Below, in pieces: positions 1-6,377 of a stretch of 8,141 nucleotides of DNA. Location of the stretch: positions 1 to 8,141 of the forward strand of contig JAHDBX010000056.1 of NCBI GenBank assembly GCA_020630145.1. Reading direction: 5' to 3'. Positions within the stretch are counted from its first letter, which is position 1. Every line of letters starts with the position of its first letter. The notes under the pieces are model-generated. The model made no database searches. It saw only the letters and a list, made by a program, of their open reading frames with translations, and was not told the origin of the DNA. The stretch is from Gammaproteobacteria bacterium. Its GTDB lineage: Bacteria; Pseudomonadota; Gammaproteobacteria; HTCC5015. The position numbers were made by a program, and so were the translations under genes.

Positions 1-377
1 GGCAACTGTGCAAACCATGCTCTCTCTTGATCCCTTAGCTGCTCATTGGCATAGCGAAACCACTGTACAGATAAAACATCGCAACTACTACCTTCTTCAA
101 AACCGCAACCACAATCTTCCTGGTTTTCCGCTAATGATTCTTCGCAATTACCCATTAGACAATGCACACCCCAGTCACGAATTTCTGCAACCGTTTCTTT
201 GGGTTCCGCACAATACGCAACTATGTCACCTGTACATATACACTGTTCCGGCGCTATATCCAATTGCTTAGCAACTTGACGTAGAGCCTGTAATGACTGG
301 AGATTAGAATAAGGGCCGCCAAAGACTAATAGTGGCCCTGTTAATTCACCTAAATTAAGAATGCTTGATTTATGCAT
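1..377 (-). CDS. Metallophosphoesterase-like protein (3' end cut by window edge)
   Basis: The first 125 codons of a gene that leaves the window on the left, starting at ATG 377-375. The product resembles a branch of the calcineurin-like phosphoesterase superfamily: an N-terminal hydrophobic strand ending in FGGPYSN (about residues 19-25), then CTGDIVAYCAEPKETV (about 48-63), then MGNCEE (about 75-80). GD and GN match the second and third metallophosphoesterase motifs. The canonical first motif DxHGN appears as GPYSN, and the usual GNHD/E as GNCEE, so several metal ligands are replaced. A cysteine-rich DCGCGFEEGSSCD stretch follows at about 88-100. No signal peptide is visible, so a cytoplasmic protein is expected. 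The start overlaps the last 8 bases of the symporter gene, implying co-transcription and probable translational coupling. Substrate is unknown, and hydrolytic activity is uncertain given the altered ligands. Family assignment is fairly firm. Confidence 0.8.
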   Translation of the reverse strand, partial: MHKSSILNLGELTGPLLVFGGPYSNLQSLQALRQVAKQLDIAPEQCICTGDIVAYCAEPKETVAEIRDWGVHCLMGNCEESLAENQEDCGCGFEEGSSCDVLSVQWFRYANEQLRDQERAWFAQL

Positions 378-1734
378 GCTGTTCTTTCTTTTGGCCTAAA
401 AAGAAGCTGATACAACCAATCACTAATATAGCAATACAAATGATTAGTAACTTAGAGTACTTATGCTCGTAACCTAAGCCATCCATTATGCTGGTGTATT
501 TTGAGCTTTCTAACATATATAAAACACCACCACTCAATGAAGCAATAAAGGTTAAAACTAATGGCCACAGTGCGATTTGCTTATTACCCCATATACTAAA
601 GAAGATAACCGGCGCTAAAAACATAGACACCGTACCACTTACAGCAACAGCCGCATAAAGGTCTTTACTACCAAGCAATAAGAATAAACCACCACCTAAT
701 AAGAAGGCTAACATTACCCAGCGGCCATTTGCTGGTGTGGGTTCAACAATATTCATATCAACAGCGACTAATTTAGAAGCGCTGCTAAAGGTTGAATCGA
801 GCGTTGAAACAGCTGAAATAACTAAAGCAACATTGAAGATAATCATGCATGGCTCGCCCACTAAGCGCGTTAGTGTCGGTATCATAGCTTCACCGTCTAC
901 TTTCAACAGACCTGCAAATACCCCTAATAAAGCAAATGCTAATATACATAAAATAGCGATAACAGCCGCATAGTTAAATGATTTTTTGGTTGTTTCTCTA
1001 TCTGCTAAAAAGCCACGGTCCATCATAACGGGGTCATGCAATGGATAACTCCATACTTGCAAAAATGCTACGGCTAGTAACACCCAACCCGGGCTTTGTA
1101 TATCAGGCGATGAGGACAGTACTTGCGCAAATGAGAAATCCTTATGAAAAAGCATAATACCAAATAACATAGCCAACGCCAGTATGACTAAAATAGCCTG
1201 AAAAACATCAGTACGTAATGAAGCACGTAAACCACCTGACATTGAATAACCAAAGGTGATTAAAGCAACCAAAACCATAGCAGCAACATACTCAAATGAA
1301 TTGGCTACACCAAAAATAAGCCCTATAACCAATAGGTTAGAGAAAACTTCGCTTAATAAACGCAATATAATCACAACGTTATAGCAATGATCACCTACTG
1401 CACCAAAGCGCTCACGCATAAAGCTTTGGATATTGCCTTTGCCATGCTTAAAACGCAGGTGGTCAATAATAGCGCCACCCGTAATAAAGCTAAGATAATA
1501 AGCCGCATAAGCTAGTGCGCCGGCAATACCATAGTAAAAACCGAGAATAGCGGCTGTCATTAAAGAACGGGCAAATATCCACGTTGTTACCTGTGATAAA
1601 ACCAGTGTCCATAAACCTGGCGCTGAGCCACTATCAGAAAAACCTTTAAAAAAGCCGTCAGCCGTTTGTACACGAGGCGATAAAAAGAATGAAATAACCG
1701 CAATTAGCAGCAATATGGAAATAAGATAGTACAA
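370..1734 (-). CDS. Sodium:solute symporter family (SSS) transporter
   Basis: A 454-residue, strongly hydrophobic inner-membrane protein with about 12-13 predicted membrane segments. Two SSS hallmarks are visible: GYSMSGGLRASLRTDVFQ (about 162-179), matching the family's GG-x-x-A-x-x-x-TD-x-x-Q signature, and SAVSTLDSTFSSASKLVAVD (about 307-326), the Ser/Thr-rich segment that forms the Na2 sodium site in this LeuT-fold family. It should couple sodium entry to uptake of a small solute; the sequence does not reveal which. Its length is at the short end for SSS, with transmembrane segment 1 beginning almost at residue 1. The start is read as TTG 1734-1732: a GAGGG ribosome-binding site lies 7 bases upstream, a TAA closes the frame nine codons upstream, and the next internal Met is not until about residue 59. 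The gene stops inside the start region of the downstream phosphoesterase gene, forming a two-gene operon. Substrates such as proline, pantothenate or sugars are all possible. Confidence 0.88.
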   Translation of the reverse strand: MYYLISILLLIAVISFFLSPRVQTADGFFKGFSDSGSAPGLWTLVLSQVTTWIFARSLMTAAILGFYYGIAGALAYAAYYLSFITGGAIIDHLRFKHGKGNIQSFMRERFGAVGDHCYNVVIILRLLSEVFSNLLVIGLIFGVANSFEYVAAMVLVALITFGYSMSGGLRASLRTDVFQAILVILALAMLFGIMLFHKDFSFAQVLSSSPDIQSPGWVLLAVAFLQVWSYPLHDPVMMDRGFLADRETTKKSFNYAAVIAILCILAFALLGVFAGLLKVDGEAMIPTLTRLVGEPCMIIFNVALVISAVSTLDSTFSSASKLVAVDMNIVEPTPANGRWVMLAFLLGGGLFLLLGSKDLYAAVAVSGTVSMFLAPVIFFSIWGNKQIALWPLVLTFIASLSGGVLYMLESSKYTSIMDGLGYEHKYSKLLIICIAILVIGCISFFLGQKKEQHA

Positions 1735-1741
1735 AATAGTG

Positions 1742-1791
1742 CCCTCAAGGTATCTTTATAACTTTATTATATGCAAAATAAGACATGTAAA
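1742..1791 (-). promoter_or_regulatory. Putative promoter and ribosome-binding site of the symporter gene
   Basis: Reading the minus strand, a perfect TATAAT lies at 1771-1766, preceded by TTTACA at 1791-1786. The 14-base gap between them is shorter than the usual 16-18, so the -35 assignment is weak. A GAGGG Shine-Dalgarno lies at 1746-1742, ahead of the TTG start at 1734. A transcript starting about 7 bases after the -10 box would have a leader of roughly 25 bases, a plausible layout. No operator palindrome stands out. Confidence 0.45.
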
Positions 1792-1845
1792 GCGAATAAA
1801 GTTCCTGAGCCAAAGGATATTGTTAATTATCTTCATATGCAGCTC

Positions 1846-1854
1846 TGTTATGAT
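1846..1854 (+). promoter_or_regulatory. Possible extended -10 element of the AEC carrier gene
   Basis: TGTTATGAT fits the extended -10 pattern TGnTATAAT with one mismatch, and lies about 31 bases before the ATG at 1886. No convincing -35 box is found at 16-18 bases upstream, which is tolerable for extended -10 promoters. This is a motif match in AT-rich DNA only, so it is tentative. Confidence 0.3.
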
Positions 1855-1885
1855 TCATGCTCAATAACTGCTAATTTTATTCAAA

Positions 1886-2797
1886 ATGAATGTTCTTTTG
1901 GCAATCACGCCTGTTTTCTTGATTATTCTATTCGGCTACCTCTGTCGATCGTCCATCCTGCCTGAACAAACGTTTTGGCGTGGTGCTGAGAAAATCACAT
2001 ATTTTTTGCTTTTCCCTGCCTTGCTAGTAAGCAAAATGATTAATGCCAACTTAAGTGGTATTCATTTTTTTGATTTGACTTGTATTATATTACTGTTGTT
2101 TTTTATAGCCACGCTGTTACTGTTATTATTAAAACCTATTTTCAAACTCAAAGACTCTGCGTTTTCATCTATATACCAAGGCGGCATTCGTTTTAATACC
2201 TATGTTGGTTTAGCCATTATCGATTCTTTATATGGATCTGATGCCCTAGTTATTGCCATCATTATTGCAGCCATTATGATCCCTGTTGTTAATGTTCTAT
2301 CTGTATGTTTATTAGAGTTTTATAGCAATAGCAAAACCAGCTTCCTGAAACTATTGATATCCATTATCAGCAATCCTTTAATAATAGCTTGTTTAATAGG
2401 CATAGGTATTAATGTAAGTGATATTTACACGCCACTTTTTATTCAAGAAACCTTAAATATTTTTTCAAGTGCGGCACTACCATTAGGTTTATTAACCGTT
2501 GGCGCTGCACTGAAGTTAAATAATATTAAATCAAGCAGCAAGGCTTTAATTATTTCAAGTACAGTAAAGTTTTTAGTACTGCCCTCTATCGCTTACTTCC
2601 TATGTACATTGTTTGTTATTAGCCCAGCAGTACAAAATAATTTAATTATATTAACAGCTTTACCTACTGCTACCGCTTCATATATTCTAGCAAGGCAGCT
2701 AGGTGGCAATTACGAGTTAATGGCTACTATTATTACAGGACAAACACTCTTAGCAGCAGCAATTATGCCTTTAACTTTACAATATTTACTACACTGA
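1886..2797 (+). CDS. AEC family (auxin efflux carrier-like) permease
   Basis: A 303-residue inner-membrane protein, the usual length for bacterial AEC carriers, with about 10 hydrophobic segments in two halves joined by a more polar stretch around residues 145-155. Recognisable family features are the N-terminal PVFLIILFGYL with a following LFPALL (about 9-19 and 42-47), YQGGIRFNTYVGLA at about 97-110, ALPLGLLTVGAALK at about 197-210, and LPTATASYILARQLGG at about 259-274 near the C-terminus. AEC proteins in bacteria move organic acids such as malate or malonate, or amino acids; the substrate here cannot be told. The gene is transcribed divergently from the symporter gene and convergently to the ABC/dehydrogenase operon, so it is probably monocistronic. 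No strong Shine-Dalgarno precedes ATG 1886, but the N-terminus aligns well with the family start. Confidence 0.85.
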   Translation: MNVLLAITPVFLIILFGYLCRSSILPEQTFWRGAEKITYFLLFPALLVSKMINANLSGIHFFDLTCIILLLFFIATLLLLLLKPIFKLKDSAFSSIYQGGIRFNTYVGLAIIDSLYGSDALVIAIIIAAIMIPVVNVLSVCLLEFYSNSKTSFLKLLISIISNPLIIACLIGIGINVSDIYTPLFIQETLNIFSSAALPLGLLTVGAALKLNNIKSSSKALIISSTVKFLVLPSIAYFLCTLFVISPAVQNNLIILTALPTATASYILARQLGGNYELMATIITGQTLLAAAIMPLTLQYLLH

Positions 2798-2801
2798 TTA
2801 C

Positions 2802-2833
2802 AAAAAAGGCCAACAAATAAATTTGCCGGCCTT
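2802..2833 (-). terminator. Intrinsic terminator of the ABC/dehydrogenase operon
   Basis: On the minus strand, 26 bases past the dehydrogenase stop, AAGGCC and GGCCTT arms (2833-2828 and 2811-2806) pair. A 2-base internal mismatch and a second short pairing TTTG/CAAA enclose a 4-base loop. The hairpin is followed directly by a run of six T (2807-2802). This is the classic rho-independent layout for leftward transcription. In the plus direction no T-run follows, so it is probably not an efficient terminator for the AEC gene, whose stop codon ends 8 bases before the hairpin. Confidence 0.75.
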
Positions 2834-2858
2834 GAGTGAGTCAAATGAAATTAATGTT

Positions 2859-4430
2859 TTACCATGCTTTACGCGTATACTCACCATCTACTAATCGTAA
2901 AATGCCTAAAGGATTACTATTCTTTAATGTATCAGGTAATAAGCTATCCGTCATATTTTGATAAGCAACCGGTCTTACCCAACGATCAATAGCACGCCCA
3001 CCTACTGAGGTAGCAGAAAATGTTGCCGCTGGATACGGGCCACCATGTTGCATAGCCTGACAAACTTCTACACCTGTAGGCCAGTTATTTAGAATAATAC
3101 GGCCGACTTTATCGCGCAATTTATCAACTAACGCTGATGATTGCAGCAAGTCATTTTCACTAGCATGCAATGTTGCGGTTAAATGCCCATACATACGTTG
3201 CACGATCTTTAGCATTTGATCCGGCGTATCGCATTCAACAATTAAGTTGAATGGACCAAATACTTCATGCTCTAGGTCTGGATTTTCTAACCATGTATCA
3301 GCACTCACTTTTACAATTAGTGATTCAGCTTGGTTTATACCACCTTTTGCACCTGTTGCGACAACCTCAACACCCTTAGCAGCTTGCATTTTTTCAGCAC
3401 CACTTTCATAAGCACTGTGAATACCCGCTGACAACATAGTTTGCGGTGCAACATTAGCTAAGGCTTGTTTTGATAACTCTATAAACTCATTTAGCTTGTC
3501 ACCCTTAAGTGCAACTAAAATTCCTGGGTTTGTACAAAACTGTCCGCACCCCATATTCATTGAGGCAACAAACTCTTGTGCTAAAGCTTCTGTCTTTGTA
3601 GATAATGTTTCGGGTAACAAAAACACCGGATTTGTAGAGCCTAATTCACCATAAAAAGGAATGGGGGTAGAACGTTGTTTACAAAGATCAAACAGCGCCC
3701 TGCCTCCACCTAAGGAGCCAGTGAAACCAACTGCACTGACACGTAAGTCTTTTACCATATCTACACCAATACGTGAGATATCACTTGATAAGATAGAAAA
3801 AACACCCGCTGGCATTTCACAGATGTGAATCGCTTCATTAATTGCTTCGGCCACCAATATTGCTGTGCCCGGGTGAGAACCATGTGCTTTAACGATAACG
3901 GGGCAACCTGCTGCCAATGCTGATGCAGTATCACCACCCGCTGTTGAAAATGCCAAGGGAAAGTTAGATGCACCAAAGACAACAACGGGACCCATTGGTG
4001 CAGTTGTTAAACGCACATCAGGCTTAGGCAAAGGTGTTCTCTCAGGGTTAGCCGTATCTATAACCGCACGTACCCAGCTACCTTCATCTAAGGTGCTAGC
4101 AAACATACGTAGCTGACCACAGGTTCTACCTACCTCACCTGCTAAGCGCATTTCTGGCAAACCTGTTTCTAACATAGCACGAGCAACAATAGAGTCTTTT
4201 CTATTTTCTATTTGTGTTGCAATCTCTTGCAAAAATTCTGCACGCGCTTTATCGCTTGTACGGCTATATTTGACAAAAGCCTCTTCAGCAGCAGCACAAG
4301 CTATACCAACATGTTCTACAGTATTATTTGCAAAAGAACCTTCTATGGTTTCACCTGTTGCTGGATTGCTTGCCTGAAAACCTGTAGATGTACAATATGG
4401 TTTTGTAGCGATATAACTAATATTTTTCAT
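2859..4430 (-). CDS. Alpha-ketoglutaric semialdehyde (2,5-dioxovalerate) dehydrogenase
   Basis: A 523-residue soluble aldehyde dehydrogenase superfamily enzyme expected to oxidise 2-oxoglutarate semialdehyde to 2-oxoglutarate with NAD(P)+ (EC 1.2.1.26). Visible features are FGASNFPLAFSTAGGD (about 152-167) with the oxyanion Asn156, the coenzyme-binding Lys181 in VKAHGSHP, GFTGSLGGGRAL (about 235-246), the general base Glu262 in GELGSTNP, the catalytic Cys299 in GQFCTNPG, and EVFGPF near residue 390. The FGASNFP, KAHGSHP and FCTNPG wording, with about 525 residues, is characteristic of the KGSADH group used in glucarate, hydroxyproline and pentose oxidation rather than generic betaine or succinate-semialdehyde dehydrogenases. 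It is last in the operon, 55 bases after the second permease gene and just before a terminator. The ATG at 4430 has little Shine-Dalgarno. Which KGSADH type and sugar it serves remains inferred. Confidence 0.86.
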   Translation of the reverse strand: MKNISYIATKPYCTSTGFQASNPATGETIEGSFANNTVEHVGIACAAAEEAFVKYSRTSDKARAEFLQEIATQIENRKDSIVARAMLETGLPEMRLAGEVGRTCGQLRMFASTLDEGSWVRAVIDTANPERTPLPKPDVRLTTAPMGPVVVFGASNFPLAFSTAGGDTASALAAGCPVIVKAHGSHPGTAILVAEAINEAIHICEMPAGVFSILSSDISRIGVDMVKDLRVSAVGFTGSLGGGRALFDLCKQRSTPIPFYGELGSTNPVFLLPETLSTKTEALAQEFVASMNMGCGQFCTNPGILVALKGDKLNEFIELSKQALANVAPQTMLSAGIHSAYESGAEKMQAAKGVEVVATGAKGGINQAESLIVKVSADTWLENPDLEHEVFGPFNLIVECDTPDQMLKIVQRMYGHLTATLHASENDLLQSSALVDKLRDKVGRIILNNWPTGVEVCQAMQHGGPYPAATFSATSVGGRAIDRWVRPVAYQNMTDSLLPDTLKNSNPLGILRLVDGEYTRKAW

Positions 4431-4461
4431 TTTGCTTATTTACCCATTTATAATTTATATA

Positions 4462-4480
4462 ACGACTTCATATAAGCCGT
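4462..4480 (-). other. Small intercistronic stem-loop between permease 2 and dehydrogenase genes
   Basis: On the minus strand ACGGCTT and AAGTCGT form a 7-bp stem (one G.U pair) with a 5-base loop, starting just after the permease stop codon. The downstream sequence is AT-rich but has no T-run, so it is not an intrinsic terminator. A role in mRNA stability or partial polarity is possible. The stem is short enough to be chance. Confidence 0.35.
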
Positions 4481-4485
4481 AAAAT

Positions 4486-5355
4486 TTATCCCTTAACAGC
4501 ACCTGCTGTCATACCTGTAATAATTTGTTTAGACGCCACAAATGTAAAAATAATTGGCGGTACTGCAAGCAACATGCCTGTTGCCATAATCACACCCCAG
4601 TCAATATCGTATTCTGTTAAAGAGTTAACGATTGTTACGGGTACCGTTCTTGTATCTCTATTCAGTAATGCATTAGCCAATAAAAACTCATTCCATGCTA
4701 CACGGAAAGTGAAAATAGCTGCTGCCGCTAAACCTGGCTTTATAACAGGTAACACAACTAAAAAGAATATTTGCAAAGGATTAGCGCCATCCATTTTTGC
4801 TGCTTCTTCTAATTGAATAGGTACTTGCACAATAAAGCTTTGCAATATCCAAATAACGAAAGGCAAATTCATTGCAACATACACTAAAATAATACCGGTA
4901 TATGTTCCATCAAGGCCATATTGAAAAGTCCAAATACCAAACACAGGCACCAACAATACTGCTGGTGGAACCATACGCATCATCAGAGTTGTTAAGGATA
5001 CCGTGCCACGCCCCATAAAACGAAAACGGACTAAGGAATAAGCAGCCATACACCCTATTACAAGTGTGATTAGAGTAGACACTAAACCAATAAATAATGA
5101 ATTACCTAATGACCTAGCAAAAGATGGGTCACAATAATCAACATGGTCTGGCTCATACCAAAGTACATTACATAGTACGGTTTCATAGTTATCAAATGTT
5201 GGCATGAATAATAAGCTGCTTGTGTCGCTCATAATTTCAACATTTAACTTAAGTGATGTTGTCAACATCAATAGTATTGGCCCTATCGACATAATAATAA
5301 GTACGATAATTAGTACATAAAATGCCGGGCTTTGTCTTTTTTCTGCAATGTTCAT
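4486..5355 (-). CDS. Carbohydrate ABC transporter permease (MalG-like, CUT1)
   Basis: A 289-residue inner-membrane subunit with six expected membrane segments, about the usual length for MalG-type permeases. The EAA loop that docks with the ATPase is clear: EEAAKMDGANPLQIFFLVVLPVIKPGL, starting near residue 183. The start is taken as ATG 5355: a GAGGG ribosome-binding site lies 5 bases upstream (5365-5361), and the upstream permease gene stops only one base before it. A longer reading from 5403 would overlap that gene by 47 bases and adds nothing conserved. The first periplasmic loop, between segments 1 and 2, is somewhat extended and carries two cysteines at about residues 62 and 75 around a Trp/Tyr/Asp-rich stretch, which could form a disulfide or contact the binding protein. 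It pairs with the permease upstream as a heterodimeric channel. Confidence 0.9.
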   Translation of the reverse strand: MNIAEKRQSPAFYVLIIVLIIMSIGPILLMLTTSLKLNVEIMSDTSSLLFMPTFDNYETVLCNVLWYEPDHVDYCDPSFARSLGNSLFIGLVSTLITLVIGCMAAYSLVRFRFMGRGTVSLTTLMMRMVPPAVLLVPVFGIWTFQYGLDGTYTGIILVYVAMNLPFVIWILQSFIVQVPIQLEEAAKMDGANPLQIFFLVVLPVIKPGLAAAAIFTFRVAWNEFLLANALLNRDTRTVPVTIVNSLTEYDIDWGVIMATGMLLAVPPIIFTFVASKQIITGMTAGAVKG

Positions 5356-5356
5356 A

Positions 5357-6271
5357 TTAGCCCTCTTCAACTGCTGCACGTAATTTAGCTTTTTTAGTTT
5401 CAACGATTTTGTTATACAAAAACATGCCCAGTGTTAATACAAGTAAAAGAATAAGTAGTAAATTCGACATTGCTGCAGCTACACCTAACTCACGGAACTC
5501 CGAAGCGGTTCTAGATATACGTAGCGCTAGAATTTCTGTTGATAAGCCAGGTCCACCGTTTGTCATAACCAAAATAACTTCAAGTACTTTAAAAGCATCG
5601 ATTAAACGCAATAATAAGGTCACAATAAGTACAGGCATCATTAGTGGAATTTTAATACTGACCACTTGTTGCCAAGCGCTAGCACCATCTATTCTTGCTG
5701 CTTCAAGCACTGATTTAGGCAAAGACTGCAAAGCAGCTAATGACAAAATAAATATAAAAGGTGTCCACTGCCATACATCAGCAATAATAATTGAGATCAA
5801 AGACCATGTTGAATCAGAAAGCCAAGGTATAGCTTCAAAACCCCAGTCTTTTAATGTGCGGTTAAATACACCCACTGTTGGATGGTACATATAACGCCAC
5901 ATTAAACCTACAACAATCGGTGCAATCATCATAGGCAATATAAATATAGTACGTAGCACTGACATACCACGAATATTTCGATCTAGTAATAGCGCGAGTC
6001 CCACGCCCACTAGCATTTCTAGTATTACCACGCAAAAGGCAAACTTTAGCGTGACAAAGAAAGATTCAATAAAAGCCGCATCAGCTAACAAATTTGTATA
6101 ATTTCGTAGCCCAACCCACTCTGCCTCACTGATTAACTGACTAGGGTTCCAATTAAGAAAACTCGCATAAACCATATATCCAATTGGGTATAAAAGTGCG
6201 ATTGTCAGTACGATTCCTGCCGGAGCAAGAAACATATAAGGCGTAAATCTGTTTAAATTTAAGGAATTCAT
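5357..6271 (-). CDS. Carbohydrate ABC transporter permease (MalF/UgpA-like, CUT1)
   Basis: A 304-residue inner-membrane protein of the sugar-type binding-protein-dependent permease family, with about six membrane segments. The EAA motif EAARIDGASAWQQVVSIKIP begins near residue 190 and is the coupling helix that contacts the ATPase. The N-terminal PYMFLAPAGIVLTIALLYPI (about 11-30) is typical of the MalF/UgpA side of CUT1 importers. It lacks the large periplasmic insertion of enteric MalF and is close to the size of UgpA or LacF types. The ATG at 6271 is supported by AGGA 8 bases upstream (6283-6280). It follows the binding-protein gene after 106 bases containing a strong stem-loop, and ends one base before the second permease start, so the two permeases are almost certainly translated together. 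Substrate is not readable from the permease. Confidence 0.9.
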   Translation of the reverse strand: MNSLNLNRFTPYMFLAPAGIVLTIALLYPIGYMVYASFLNWNPSQLISEAEWVGLRNYTNLLADAAFIESFFVTLKFAFCVVILEMLVGVGLALLLDRNIRGMSVLRTIFILPMMIAPIVVGLMWRYMYHPTVGVFNRTLKDWGFEAIPWLSDSTWSLISIIIADVWQWTPFIFILSLAALQSLPKSVLEAARIDGASAWQQVVSIKIPLMMPVLIVTLLLRLIDAFKVLEVILVMTNGGPGLSTEILALRISRTASEFRELGVAAAMSNLLLILLLVLTLGMFLYNKIVETKKAKLRAAVEEG

Positions 6272-6324
6272 TACAGCTTTCCTAAGATAAATATGTTAAA
6301 AAGGTAACTAAGTTTTTGATGGAG

Positions 6325-6354
6325 ATATACAGGGCAGTGCAATGCCCTGTATAT
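6325..6354 (-). other. Perfect 12-bp stem-loop between binding-protein and permease genes
   Basis: ATATACAGGGCA and its exact reverse complement flank a 6-base loop (6337-6342), giving an uninterrupted 12-bp stem with a GC-rich tip. It begins 23 bases past the binding-protein stop codon. The bases beyond it in the direction of transcription contain no T-run, so full termination is unlikely. Such hairpins downstream of a binding-protein gene (as between malE and malF in enteric bacteria) protect the upstream message from 3' exonucleases and raise binding-protein levels over the permeases. That role here is an inference. A weaker 5-bp palindrome, ACTTG-GT-CAAGT, lies next to the stop codon at 6364-6375. 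Confidence 0.65.
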
Positions 6355-6377
6355 ACATGTACAACTTGGTCAAGTAT

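Noticed and set aside
8..271. Plus-strand 87-residue open frame at the left edge
   Set aside because: It is the antisense shadow of the metallophosphoesterase-like gene, whose minus-strand translation has recognisable motifs.
1771..1965. Plus-strand 64-residue open frame spanning the divergent intergenic region
   Set aside because: It overlaps the start of the AEC gene in another frame, has no Shine-Dalgarno or recognisable domain, and lies over the likely symporter promoter.
5356..5403. Longer N-terminus for the second permease starting at 5403
   Set aside because: It would overlap the first permease gene by 47 bases; ATG 5355 has a strong GAGGG site at ideal spacing and fits the family start.
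5409..5894. Plus-strand 161-residue open frame within the first permease gene
   Set aside because: It is entirely antisense to a well-supported permease and its composition is that of a reverse-complement shadow.
6325..6354. Reading the strong hairpin as a rho-independent terminator
   Set aside because: No T-run follows in the leftward direction, and the permeases downstream need transcription from the same operon.
6352..6376. TTGACC with downstream TATATA or TATACA as an internal promoter after the binding-protein gene
   Set aside because: The spacing is only 12-14 bases and the elements fall inside the palindromic region, so it is not persuasive.
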